DNA from: Lachnospiraceae bacterium
GTDB lineage: Bacteria; Bacillota; Clostridia; Lachnospirales; Lachnospiraceae
Assembly: GCA_022766905.1 (NCBI GenBank)
Contig: JALEPU010000156.1
Location: 1 to 35,576, forward strand
DNA length: 35,576 bases
Direction: 5' to 3'
Position numbers and translations under genes: made by a program. The notes under the pieces were generated by a model. The model searched no databases. It was not told the origin of the DNA and worked only from the letters and a program-made list of their open reading frames with translations. Below, one piece after another: positions 16,829 through 24,594 of the stretch (positions are counted from its first letter, which is position 1; each line of letters starts with the position of its first letter).

Positions 16829-18553
16829 TTATGGAGTTTCCACATAGGATTCTTTGACCCCCATATAAGGCAGTACATTTTCGAAAATCTCTTTCAGCAC
16901 CGGCGCTGCAATGGTTCCACCATAATAAATTCCTGTCGGCTCATTGATCAGCACCAGGCCCATAATAATTGGATTATCTGCAGGTGCAAATCCAAGGAAA
17001 GAAGAAATATATTTATGGGCACTTCTTGGCAGCTTCTGACTGGTTGCCGTTTTCCCTCCAATTCGATATCCTTCTATTTTCGCATTTTTTCCGGTTCCTT
17101 CTGATACAACCGCTTCCAGCACATCCTTCATAATGTCAGAAGTTTCTTTAGATACGGCCCCTGATTTTTCTGTCCAGGGAAAAACCGTCTCTTCTCCTGT
17201 ATTTTCATCGACGGATTTGATTCCAAAATGAGGTGTTACAAGCTTTCCCCCATTTACAACGGCACTGGCCGCCCGAAGAAGCTGCAAAGGTGTTATCTGA
17301 AAAGACTGTCCAAAGGACATGGTCGCCAATTCCACTGCTTTTATCTCTTTAATTGGATGCATAATGGAATTTGCTTCTCCCGGAACATCAATTCCCGTCT
17401 TTTCAAAAAGCCCCAGCTTACGCCAGTATTTATAAGTATTTTTGGCTCCTAACCTGGCACCAACATCCATAAACACAGGATTGCAGGAATTCATCACTCC
17501 TTCTTTAAAGGTTTCCGTTCCATGTCCGCCCACTTTATGACACCGTATTTTTCGATCTTCTATGATACGATATCCCGGACAAGAAAACTGGTCACTTAAG
17601 CCTACTACCCCTTCTGATAAACCGGCTGCGGCTGTAATGATCTTAAAAGTAGAACCTGGTTCATAAGTATCATTGATACAGGAATTTCTCCACATCTGAT
17701 TCAATGCATCCTGCTTCTTTAAATCTGTCTTTTGATTCAAAGTAAAGGGATCATTCAGATTATATTCCGGCAAATCTACCATTGCATAAATTTCCCCATT
17801 CTGAGGATTCATAAGAATAATAGAAACACTTTTTGCTTCTTTTTGCTTCATTACTTTTTTCGCTGCCTGCATGGCATATTGCTGCAAATTCACATCTATG
17901 GATAGGTAAAGGCTTTTTCCATCAATCGGTTCCACCCTTTCTTCCGGAGCATTTTCAATTTCAATTCCTTTATAATCAGTCAGGGTCAGAATCTTTCCCG
18001 GCTGGCCGGAAAGAACCTCATCATAGGTTACTTCCAAACCAACGATTCCCTGATTATCAGATCCGCAAAATCCCAATACTTTACTGGCCAAATCATCGTA
18101 GGGATAGTATCTTTTGTAATCTTCATCTACCTTTACTCCATCCAGATGGGCCAGTCTTATCTCATCTCCTGTTTCTTTTGGAACATTGCTTTTTATCTTT
18201 TCTCTGGAAGAAACTTTTTCCACTTTATTTCGAATATCTTCCTCGCCAAGATTCAGTTTTTCTGCCAATAGTTTCACAATCGAATCCGGATCTTTGATCT
18301 GACTGTGAATCACTGATATAGTGCAAACCTGACTGTTCGATGCAAGTTTTACTCCATTTCGATCATAAACAATCCCTCTGGCTGCCTTGATGGAACGTTC
18401 TCTCTGATGGAGATCTGTGGCAAGCTTGCTATAATGATCTGCCTGAAAAATCATAAGATCAATCAATCTTCCCATTAAAATCAAAAGGAGAAGACACAAA
18501 AAGCAAAAAAGAAACAAACACTTTTTTCTATGATAGGTTTTACTTTTTCCCAT
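16829..18553 (-). CDS. Class B penicillin-binding protein (SpoVD/FtsI-like transpeptidase)
   Basis: 574 residues from the ATG at 18553. A basic N-terminus and one membrane helix (about 11-32) precede a dimerisation domain with RGIVYDRNGVKLA. The transpeptidase domain has PGSTFK (nucleophile Ser301), SCN (356-358) and the third motif as GGKTATSQ, that is KTA in place of the usual KTG. There is no PASTA domain, which Bacillus SpoVD has. It crosslinks septal or spore peptidoglycan outside the membrane, normally paired with a SEDS synthase. The ATG has no clear Shine-Dalgarno and follows a long imperfect hairpin (18557-18606). It is the second of two tandem PBP genes; which one serves division and which sporulation is not decided by sequence. 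Confidence 0.9.
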   Translation of the reverse strand: MGKSKTYHRKKCLFLFCFLCLLLLILMGRLIDLMIFQADHYSKLATDLHQRERSIKAARGIVYDRNGVKLASNSQVCTISVIHSQIKDPDSIVKLLAEKLNLGEEDIRNKVEKVSSREKIKSNVPKETGDEIRLAHLDGVKVDEDYKRYYPYDDLASKVLGFCGSDNQGIVGLEVTYDEVLSGQPGKILTLTDYKGIEIENAPEERVEPIDGKSLYLSIDVNLQQYAMQAAKKVMKQKEAKSVSIILMNPQNGEIYAMVDLPEYNLNDPFTLNQKTDLKKQDALNQMWRNSCINDTYEPGSTFKIITAAAGLSEGVVGLSDQFSCPGYRIIEDRKIRCHKVGGHGTETFKEGVMNSCNPVFMDVGARLGAKNTYKYWRKLGLFEKTGIDVPGEANSIMHPIKEIKAVELATMSFGQSFQITPLQLLRAASAVVNGGKLVTPHFGIKSVDENTGEETVFPWTEKSGAVSKETSDIMKDVLEAVVSEGTGKNAKIEGYRIGGKTATSQKLPRSAHKYISSFLGFAPADNPIIMGLVLINEPTGIYYGGTIAAPVLKEIFENVLPYMGVKESYVETP

Positions 18554-18556
18554 ATA

Positions 18557-18606
18557 CAATACCGGAGTACTTTTTTACACTGTATGCAGTACGAAAAAAA
18601 GTATTC
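18557..18606. repeat. Long imperfect inverted repeat between the two PBP genes
   Basis: On the minus strand ACCGGAATACTTTTTT and AAAAAAGTACTCCGGT pair with one mismatch, with a further ACTG/CAGT step inside. It fills most of the gap between the upstream PBP stop and the downstream PBP start and has no T run after it, so it is not a standard terminator. It may modulate read-through or translation of the second PBP gene. Confidence 0.65.
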
Positions 18607-18628
18607 CGGTTTGAATTGCAGTCAATTT

Positions 18629-20605
18629 CTATTCTTTTTTTGTCTTTTTGATACCTAAAATTTTAATGATATCTTTCATACATTTCCGTTCCAGATCCAC
18701 AGCCAGACCGGAATTTGCCTGATAATCCACATTTGGCTCATCAATCGTCACATAAATGACAACCTGAGGATCTTCTACCGGAGTAAATGCAATAAAGGAA
18801 ACCAGATAATCTTTTTTATTTCTAACGTAGACAGTCTTTCCATTTTTTTGAACTTCAGTAATTTTTTCTGCCGTACCGGTTTTTCCGCCAATGGAATAAC
18901 CTTTGATTGCCGCCTTCTTTCCGGTTCCGGTAAGTACAGTTTCTTCCAGTAACGGTTTCATCTTATCGGATGTTTCTTTGGAAATCGTCATCTTCTTTAA
19001 GGTTTTTCCAATATTTTTTATTACATTTCCATCTGCACCTTTGATTTGCTTTACAACATGGGGTTCGTAATAATATCCCCCATTGATCAAAGAACAGAAG
19101 GATGAAATCATCTGAATAGTTGTCACATTAAAATTCTGTCCAAAAGAGTTGGTTGCCAGATCCACATTTTGCATTTTTTCTTCCGGATAAAGAAGATTAC
19201 TGGTATCCGCTTCTCCAGGAAGATCGATTCCTGTCTTTTGTCCAAAGCCAAAAAGCTTCTGATAAGCTGTAAAAATCTCTTTTCCTTCCCGTAATCCCAT
19301 GGCCATCAGCGCCACGTTACAGGACTGGGCAATGACATCTTTAAATTCCAGATTGCCATGGGTATGGGAACAGGCAATCTTTGTGTTGTTCACTACCAAA
19401 TATCCGGGACAGGAAAATCCTTCTGTTCCCTCGTAAAGGTCTTCTTCTAAAGCCGTAGCTACCGTAAATGGCTTAAAAGTAGAACCTGGTTCAAAAGTGT
19501 CCGTCAAAACACTGTTTTTCCAGATAGAGCTAAAGGCGTCATTGGTTGTCAGGATTTCTCCCGGTTTTTCTCGCTCTAGTTCTTCTCCCTTATTGACCTT
19601 ATCCTGATTCTCAGCAAATTTTTTGATCTCTTGCATATTGTAAAGTTGTTTTAATACATCTCCATCATCCGGATCATTTAAGTCATAATCATAAGAAGAC
19701 GTCATTCCAAGAATCTCACCGGAATTCGGATCCATTACCGTAATTGTCGTCATCTTACTGCCGACTTCCGAATCAAATTCTTTTCTTCTCTTATCAATTG
19801 CTTTTTGAATATCAAGGTTAATAGTCGTTACAATGGAATTACCATCTTCCGGTTCTCTGGTCGTTGTCTCTGACGTACGATCTTCATCCAGATATACATA
19901 GGTTCTTCCATTTACTCCATTTAATTCATCGTTATAATATTTTTCCAGGCCCCACTGACCTTTATTGCCGGAGGAAGTAAAGCCAATTACATGACAGCCA
20001 ACATCATCGTTGGGATAAACCCGTCTATAATTCTCCACAAAATAGACTCCTGTGATCAGTTCTGCCTGTTCAATCAGCTTTTTCTCTTTTTCAGATTTTG
20101 CCTCTGCTTTTTTTTCAGATGCCTTCGCCATAAATGCTTTCATATCTGCAATATCATCATAGGATAGATCAGTCTGATATTCCAGATAATAAGAATCCTT
20201 ATTTTCCAGCAGGACACTCATCACTTCATCCTGATCCAGTCCCATATAAGTCTCTAACGCATCTAAGGTCGCATCCTTATTTTTTTTATACTTTTTTTCC
20301 CCATTTTCTCCATCTTCCATAATCAAAATATTCTTAGGTTCCAAAATAAGGGTATAGTATCGTTCATTGGTTGCCAGTACTTTTCCCAAAGAATCATAGA
20401 TTTTTCCTCTCTCATAGGGAATTTTCGTACTGGAATGTCGCTGCTGGACCAATACTTTTTTTTCAAATTCATGTCCTTTGCTTAAATTCCAATAAAGCAA
20501 TCTCCCCAGCAAAATAACAAATGCAAGAATGATAATTCCATAAAAGAGCATTAATCCTTCCTGCCGCATTTTCTGGGGAGCAACTTTCCTCTTCTTTTTC
20601 TTCAT
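18629..20605 (-). CDS. Class B penicillin-binding protein (FtsI/Pbp2B-like transpeptidase)
   Basis: 658 residues from the ATG at 20605, chosen because AAGGTGATCAGATT precedes it; a longer frame to 20677 lies inside ftsL. A Lys-rich N-terminus and one membrane helix (about 17-38) precede a dimerisation domain (PYERGKIYDSLGKVLA) that includes a Lys/Glu-rich insert. The transpeptidase domain carries PGSTFK (Ser375), SCN (428-430) and GGKTGTAEK. It directly follows ftsL, the normal position of the division-specific PBP that crosslinks septal wall with FtsW. No PASTA repeats are seen. I favour FtsI/Pbp2B, with SpoVD as the alternative. Confidence 0.93.
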   Translation of the reverse strand: MKKKKRKVAPQKMRQEGLMLFYGIIILAFVILLGRLLYWNLSKGHEFEKKVLVQQRHSSTKIPYERGKIYDSLGKVLATNERYYTLILEPKNILIMEDGENGEKKYKKNKDATLDALETYMGLDQDEVMSVLLENKDSYYLEYQTDLSYDDIADMKAFMAKASEKKAEAKSEKEKKLIEQAELITGVYFVENYRRVYPNDDVGCHVIGFTSSGNKGQWGLEKYYNDELNGVNGRTYVYLDEDRTSETTTREPEDGNSIVTTINLDIQKAIDKRRKEFDSEVGSKMTTITVMDPNSGEILGMTSSYDYDLNDPDDGDVLKQLYNMQEIKKFAENQDKVNKGEELEREKPGEILTTNDAFSSIWKNSVLTDTFEPGSTFKPFTVATALEEDLYEGTEGFSCPGYLVVNNTKIACSHTHGNLEFKDVIAQSCNVALMAMGLREGKEIFTAYQKLFGFGQKTGIDLPGEADTSNLLYPEEKMQNVDLATNSFGQNFNVTTIQMISSFCSLINGGYYYEPHVVKQIKGADGNVIKNIGKTLKKMTISKETSDKMKPLLEETVLTGTGKKAAIKGYSIGGKTGTAEKITEVQKNGKTVYVRNKKDYLVSFIAFTPVEDPQVVIYVTIDEPNVDYQANSGLAVDLERKCMKDIIKILGIKKTKKE

Positions 20606-20618
20606 AATCTGATCACCT

Positions 20619-21089
20619 TTATTGTGCTGACGGAATATCTTCATACTGGCGAACGTAGTCGGAAGCAGCACCATCATAATAAATGGTATTCTTTTCTCCC
20701 GGTGTTACCATACCAAGTTTTTCTTTTGCATATTCCCGAATTTCATCATAATCTACTACTTGATCCAGACTGGATTTTTTCGCATGATTTTCATTGATCA
20801 AGGCAGCCAACTCTGTCTGCTTTGCAGAAATCTCTCGTATCTGATTATTTAACTGATATTGTCCATGAAGGTATGAAATACAAATAATTACCATAGCCGC
20901 AACAGCTACAACCAAAGTTTTAGTAAAACTTTTGTTAAAATCCGTCACTTTACGGCTTCCTGACGCCTGTTTCTTTTTCTCCGGCTGTCTGACCTGTTCC
21001 TCCTGCTGATTCGGTTCCGGAACAACTGCCTCTTCTGCTCTTACTGTATTTCCATATATATATTGATATCTTTCATATCTGCTGGCCAT
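20619..21089 (-). CDS. ftsL: FtsL-like cell division protein
   Basis: 156 residues. A hydrophilic N-terminal tail with many Glu, Gln and Lys residues precedes one membrane helix (about 58-75, TLVVAVAAMVIICISYLH). A short heptad-like coiled coil follows (QLNNQIREISAKQTELAALI), then the DivIC/FtsL-type block YDEIREYAKEKLGMV. FtsL forms a trimer with DivIB and DivIC and activates septal wall synthesis. It lies between rsmH and the first PBP gene, the standard ftsL position. AGGGGG precedes the ATG. The gene is poorly conserved in general, so assignment rests on topology and position. Confidence 0.88.
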   Translation of the reverse strand: MASRYERYQYIYGNTVRAEEAVVPEPNQQEEQVRQPEKKKQASGSRKVTDFNKSFTKTLVVAVAAMVIICISYLHGQYQLNNQIREISAKQTELAALINENHAKKSSLDQVVDYDEIREYAKEKLGMVTPGEKNTIYYDGAASDYVRQYEDIPSAQ

Positions 21090-21109
21090 CTTAACGATTC
21101 CCCCTACTT

Positions 21110-22045
21110 TTATTTTCTTTCAAATATTCGAAGTTTTGCACTTTTGGATCTTGAATTCTCTTCCAGTTCTTTCTCCCCTGGTAAAATTGGTTTTCTGGTA
21201 ATAACCCGACCTTTGGATATCTTACCGCAAGTACAAACAGGAAAACCAGGCGGACAGGTACAAGGATTCTCATTCTTTCGGAAACTGTTCTTTACAATTC
21301 GATCTTCTAAAGAATGGAAGGTAATAATACAAAGCCGTCCTCCCGGATTCAATAAATCAATCATCATATCTAAGCTGTCTTCTAATACAGTAAGTTCCTG
21401 ATTCAGCTCAATCCGAATCGCCTGAAACGTTCTCTTAGCCGGATGTCCTCCGGTAGCTCTTACCTTCGCCGGAATGGCATATTTGATAATCTCTGCAAGC
21501 TGCAGTGTTGTCTCAATTGGTCTTTCCTGTCTTGCTGCCACAATATGTTTGGCAATATTCTTGGCAAATCGGTCCTCGCCGTATTCTTTAATCATGTGAA
21601 ATAATTCCATCTCACTATAGTCATTTACAATGTCCCTGGCAGTCATCTTCTGTCTTTGATCCATACGCATGTCAAGGGGTGCCTCTTCCCGATAAGAAAA
21701 TCCTCTGTCTGCCGTATCCAACTGATAAGAGGATACTCCCAAATCCAGCAAAATTCCATCGACTTTCTTAATTCCCAATTCATGAATAACTGCTGCCATG
21801 TCTGCATAATTACTTCTTACAATGCTGACCTTGTCCTGAAACGGTTCCAGTCTTTTTGTTCCGGTCACGATAGCCGCTTCATCCTGATCAATTCCGATAT
21901 AATGACCATCGGAAGAAAGCCTTTCACAAATAGCTCGTCCATGACCGGCTCCGCCCATCGTTCCATCTACATAAATTCCATCCGGCTTAATCATAAGGCC
22001 ATCAAGAGTCTCTTCAAATAATACGGATATATGTTTAAATTCCAT
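21110..22045 (-). CDS. rsmH: 16S rRNA (cytosine(1402)-N(4))-methyltransferase
   Basis: 311 residues from the ATG at 22045, since AGGAGG lies about 5 nt before it; an in-frame GTG at 22051 overlaps that site. The product starts [16 protein letters not shown] and has the SAM-binding loop [11 protein letters not shown] (about residues 27-37), the [14 protein letters not shown] block and the [20 protein letters not shown] block. RsmH (MraW) methylates C1402 in the decoding centre of 16S rRNA. The C-terminal part contains a [14 protein letters not shown] cysteine cluster, common in Firmicute members. Confidence 0.98.
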   Translation of the reverse strand: MEFKHISVLFEETLDGLMIKPDGIYVDGTMGGAGHGRAICERLSSDGHYIGIDQDEAAIVTGTKRLEPFQDKVSIVRSNYADMAAVIHELGIKKVDGILLDLGVSSYQLDTADRGFSYREEAPLDMRMDQRQKMTARDIVNDYSEMELFHMIKEYGEDRFAKNIAKHIVAARQERPIETTLQLAEIIKYAIPAKVRATGGHPAKRTFQAIRIELNQELTVLEDSLDMMIDLLNPGGRLCIITFHSLEDRIVKNSFRKNENPCTCPPGFPVCTCGKISKGRVITRKPILPGEKELEENSRSKSAKLRIFERK

Positions 22046-22077
22046 AGACACCTCCTGCCTATTGAATTCCTCCTCGT

Positions 22078-22503
22078 CTAAAATACTAAATCACCGACCA
22101 TATCATCAATAGACTCATCTTCTTCTTTTTCACAATATTCTGTCCACTTCTCCAGTCCCCAGACTTCCAGTCGGTCTGAAAGTCCGATCAGGACAACATC
22201 TTTTGTAATCTGTGCATATTCTCTTAACTTTGGTGGAATCAGGAATCGTCCCTGCTTGTCCATCTCACAGTCCCAGGAGCTTCCGATAAAACGTCTCTGC
22301 ACTTTTCGTACCTGTTCTTTCGACGCCGGAAGTCCATTGATCTTACTAACAAAATTCTCCCAGGATTCTGTAGGGAAAATATAAAGACACTGATCAAAAG
22401 CTTTTGTAATGACAAACTGGCTTCCCAGCTCTTCTCTCACTTTTGAAGGCACGATCAGTCTGCCCTTGGCGTCTAATGTATGATTATATTCGCCTTTGAA
22501 CAT
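22078..22503 (-). CDS. mraZ: Transcriptional regulator MraZ
   Basis: 141 residues from the ATG at 22503, the normal [19 protein letters not shown] start; CAGGTGCGATAGG is before it. An ATG at 22584 is in frame, but it lies at or upstream of the predicted transcription start and has no family similarity. The product contains two AbrB-like swapped-hairpin domains, with [11 protein letters not shown] and [12 protein letters not shown]. MraZ is a ring-forming DNA-binding protein that controls the dcw operon through short direct repeats upstream of its own gene; two such repeats are seen at 22571-22585. It is the first gene of the cluster. Confidence 0.98.
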   Translation of the reverse strand: MFKGEYNHTLDAKGRLIVPSKVREELGSQFVITKAFDQCLYIFPTESWENFVSKINGLPASKEQVRKVQRRFIGSSWDCEMDKQGRFLIPPKLREYAQITKDVVLIGLSDRLEVWGLEKWTEYCEKEEDESIDDMVGDLVF

Positions 22504-22570
22504 CCTATCGCACCTGCCTTTCTTCCTTAGGATTTCTCTCCCTTTTTCCTCCCTTTTGTGGCATTTTACA

Positions 22571-22585
22571 CCACTTTCAACCACT
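22571..22585 (-). promoter_or_regulatory. Candidate MraZ-binding direct repeats
   Basis: On the minus strand AGTGGTTGAA is followed directly by AGTGGTGTAA, that is AGTGG twice with 10-nt spacing (22585-22581 and 22575-22571). The repeats lie just downstream of the -10 at the predicted transcription start. MraZ proteins are known to bind short GTGG/TGGG-type repeats at their own promoter; binding here is inferred. Confidence 0.6.
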
Positions 22586-22593
22586 CTGACTTT

Positions 22594-22622
22594 ATTTTAC
22601 CTGATTACTGTGTACAATGCAA
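22594..22622 (-). promoter_or_regulatory. Promoter of mraZ (dcw cluster)
   Basis: TTGCAT (22622-22617), a 17-nt spacer and TAAAAT (22599-22594) lie about 90 nt upstream of the mraZ ATG, placing the start near 22587, inside the MraZ repeats. Confidence 0.7.
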
Positions 22623-22714
22623 GTGTTTGCAAGAAAAAAAAGCTGGAATTTTTGCACATTTTTTGACATTTATCACGAATAATTATCAGTCCGGTGGATA
22701 ATTTTTTGTAAGAA

Positions 22715-22852
22715 AGAATCCCGCTTTGCAGGATTCTAACCTGCGGCGGGTTGCCTTCGGCAACATGTTTCCACTCCGCCGCAGTGCGTTCCTGCCCGGA
22801 GGGCTTTATTATTGTATAGGAAGTACGGAGTAATTTCCTATACAATAATAAA
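22715..22852. repeat. Tandem hairpins in the spacer upstream of the dcw cluster
   Basis: This spacer (22623-22926) has no supportable gene. It holds a 7-bp hairpin (22715-22737) and a 9-bp GC-rich stem CTGCGGCGG/CCGCCGCAG (22741-22784) with an inner GTTGCC-TTC-GGCAAC hairpin. A perfect 18-bp AT-rich stem with 12-nt loop follows (22805-22852). None has a T run, so they are not typical terminators. A GC-rich island in an AT-rich spacer suggests a mobile or dispersed repeat, or a structured RNA; I recognise no family. Confidence 0.6.
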
Positions 22853-22899
22853 AGGGGTGTTGTAAAATAAAGATATGACGTCTTTACTTTACAACACCC
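22851..22899 (-). terminator. Terminator of the antiterminator remnant
   Basis: A 12-bp stem (22855-22866 with 22888-22899), one mismatch and a further 6 bp enclose a 7-nt loop. On the minus strand CCTTTTATT follows. It lies 28 nt after the stop of the PRD remnant. Confidence 0.75.
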
Positions 22900-22926
22900 T
22901 CTATAACAGTAAACTTATGAACCCGA

Positions 22927-23236
22927 TTAGGAGATAACCCGGGAAATGTGTAATGCCAGATAACCGATTTCCTCTTCTGAAATTGTTTTTTGCATCGTAT
23001 TTTCAACATATCGCTTGATTTGTCTGGCACAACTGATCTCTTTTGGGAGTTTTTCTTTGATATGTTCATAGACACCTACTCCCTGGTCTTCTAACATTCG
23101 ATCATCAAACAATCTTTGAAGGAAAAACTGAATATGAATGACCAATCTTGCATAATTCATGGAATTAGTATCCAGTTTTTTTTGAAAAGCGACCTGAATA
23201 ATATTAAAAATATTTTTCTGCATTTTAATTCCCAGA
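22927..23236 (-). pseudogene. BglG/LicT family antiterminator remnant (PRD2 only)
   Basis: The last 100 or so residues are a PTS-regulation domain. They read MQKNIFNIIQVAFQKKLD then NSMNYARLVIHIQFFLQRLF, and end in ISEEEIGYLALHISRV. This matches the second PRD of BglG/LicT antiterminators, including the conserved His in the HIQFF and HISR segments. The N-terminal RNA-binding domain and first PRD (about 170 residues) are missing. The open frame extends upstream to 23358, but that part is the RAT/terminator leader and not protein. An ATG at about 23225 could start the remnant, with a poor ribosome binding site. It cannot act as an antiterminator without the RNA-binding domain. Confidence 0.8.
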
Positions 23237-23279
23237 ATTGTATTTCCAATATGATTTTTAAAGGAACTTCCGATGCAAT

Positions 23280-23334
23280 AAAAAAAGACCAAGAAGCAAT
23301 AGAGTCTTCTAAACTCTATTCCAAACTTGGTCTT
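23280..23334 (-). terminator. RAT-controlled terminator
   Basis: AAGACCAAG (23285-23293) pairs with CTTGGTCTT (23326-23334), with an inner AATAGAGT/ACTCTATT stem. Seven T follow on the minus strand. Its 5' arm overlaps the 3' end of the RAT, as expected for an antitermination switch. Confidence 0.85.
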
Positions 23335-23356
23335 GCCTGCATTACCAGTAACAGCC
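23329..23356 (-). promoter_or_regulatory. Ribonucleic antiterminator (RAT) site
   Basis: The minus strand reads GGCTGTTACTGGTAATG followed by CAGGCAAGACC, close to the LicT/SacY-type RAT (GGATTGTTACTG...GCAGGCAAAACC). It overlaps the terminator stem, so a bound antiterminator protein would prevent termination. Confidence 0.85.
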
Positions 23357-23383
23357 ATTGCTATTATCTTTTCAACAGTTGTT

Positions 23384-23412
23384 ATCTTACCAGACTTTTA
23401 GTAAAATAACAA
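23384..23412 (-). promoter_or_regulatory. Promoter of the RAT leader
   Basis: TTGTTA (23412-23407), a 17-nt spacer and TAAGAT (23389-23384) lie just upstream of the RAT on the same strand. Confidence 0.65.
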
Positions 23413-23510
23413 GATGGTTTTTTTCAGAAAAAAACACCTCTCGATTTGTATACTTTTCACATTTCATGATGCAAGGCCAAAAGCCTTTGACCCCAACTTC
23501 ATTTTATCTC

Positions 23511-24410
23511 TTATCTTTTCTCTTCTTTTGTTTTCAGCCTTTTTCTTACCATCAGACAGGCAATGATAGAACCTGCTGCCAGAACAGCTGACAAAATCTG
23601 AGAGACCGCCAGACCGGTGTATCCAATGGTCAACTGATCCACCCGTAGTCTTTCTATCCAGAATCTTCCGATTCCATATCCCATAAGATAAAGAGCAAAT
23701 AATTCTCCTTCAAACTTCTTATGTTTTCGATAGAGAAAAATAAACAGAAGCAAGGCAAGGTTCCACAAGGATTCATAAAGAAAAGTCGGATGTACCTGAA
23801 TACAGGAAATCGCTTCTGCTCCCTTTCCTACGGTCACAACATGATTTAATAAGCCGGTAGCCTGAATCTCTCCCAGCCTTCCCATCTGTTCGAAGTAATC
23901 AACCGGAATCTGCATGGCAAACAGTCCTTCGCAAAAACCTCCAAAAGCCTCCCGATTAAAGAAATTACCCCATCGTCCCATGATCTGTCCAATCAAAAGG
24001 CTCATGACGATCGTATCTGTCATTTTGAAAAAAGGCTGTTTTCGGTATTTTGCAAAAAGAATCAGAACAATGACTCCCATAATGACACCGCCAAAAATAG
24101 CAAGACCGCCCTGGCGCATCATGAAAATCCTGGTCAAATCTTCTTTATAATAATCCCAGGAAAAAATCACATAATAAAGCCTTGCTCCGATGATTGCCGG
24201 AAAAATCATACAGAGTAAGTAATCCATATATAATTCCGGATCCTGGCCAGTCCGTTTTGCCTCCTGCATTGCAACAAAAAGCCCCAGTAAAAAGCCGCAT
24301 GCAATGATGATTCCATAATATTTAATCTCAAATCCACCAATCATAATTCCGCTTCCTACATTGGAAAGAGAAATATGAAGATTGGGAAATCGAATATCTG
24401 TCACATTCAT
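23511..24410 (-). CDS. lgt: Prolipoprotein diacylglyceryl transferase
   Basis: 299 residues from the ATG at 24410, preceded by a GGAAG-rich stretch; an ATG at 24509 would add 33 residues without family similarity and coincides with the -35 element. About seven membrane helices. Signatures are GGFEIKYYGIIIACGFLLG near the N-terminus, the Lgt motif MGRWGNFFNREAFGG and the C-terminal GYGIGRFWIERLR. Lgt moves diacylglycerol from phosphatidylglycerol to the lipobox Cys of prelipoproteins. It is divergent from ychF; its own promoter is predicted at 24481-24509. Confidence 0.97.
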   Translation of the reverse strand: MNVTDIRFPNLHISLSNVGSGIMIGGFEIKYYGIIIACGFLLGLFVAMQEAKRTGQDPELYMDYLLCMIFPAIIGARLYYVIFSWDYYKEDLTRIFMMRQGGLAIFGGVIMGVIVLILFAKYRKQPFFKMTDTIVMSLLIGQIMGRWGNFFNREAFGGFCEGLFAMQIPVDYFEQMGRLGEIQATGLLNHVVTVGKGAEAISCIQVHPTFLYESLWNLALLLFIFLYRKHKKFEGELFALYLMGYGIGRFWIERLRVDQLTIGYTGLAVSQILSAVLAAGSIIACLMVRKRLKTKEEKR

Positions 24411-24480
24411 TCTTCTTCTTCCTTTCTTTCCTTCCATCCGGTCATTCCACATGAATTTCCAGACTTTCACTTTGTACTTA

Positions 24481-24509
24481 AGTGTATCACAATCATTTTT
24501 TTTGTACAA
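24481..24509 (-). promoter_or_regulatory. Candidate promoter of lgt
   Basis: TTGTAC (24509-24504), a 17-nt spacer and TACACT (24486-24481), about 70 nt before the lgt start. Confidence 0.55.
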
Positions 24510-24522
24510 TAGCGAATATAAC

Positions 24523-24552
24523 TTGTCATTTTCCCGATTTGTATGATAGAAT
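24523..24552 (+). promoter_or_regulatory. Candidate promoter of ychF
   Basis: TTGTCA (24523-24528), an 18-nt spacer and TAGAAT (24547-24552), 42 nt before the ychF ATG. Confidence 0.6.
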
Positions 24553-24594
24553 ATGTTGATATCATGAATAAACGATAGGAAAGAGGAAAATCAT

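Noticed and set aside
17833-18297. 154-codon open frame antisense to the second PBP gene
   Set aside because: Shadow frame opposite a clearly real gene, with no ribosome binding site.
22597-22845. 82-codon open frame upstream of mraZ
   Set aside because: It runs through the mraZ promoter and the tandem hairpins and has no ribosome binding site. I also tried to fold 22720-22800 as a tRNA: a T-arm-like stem exists, but no matching acceptor stem.
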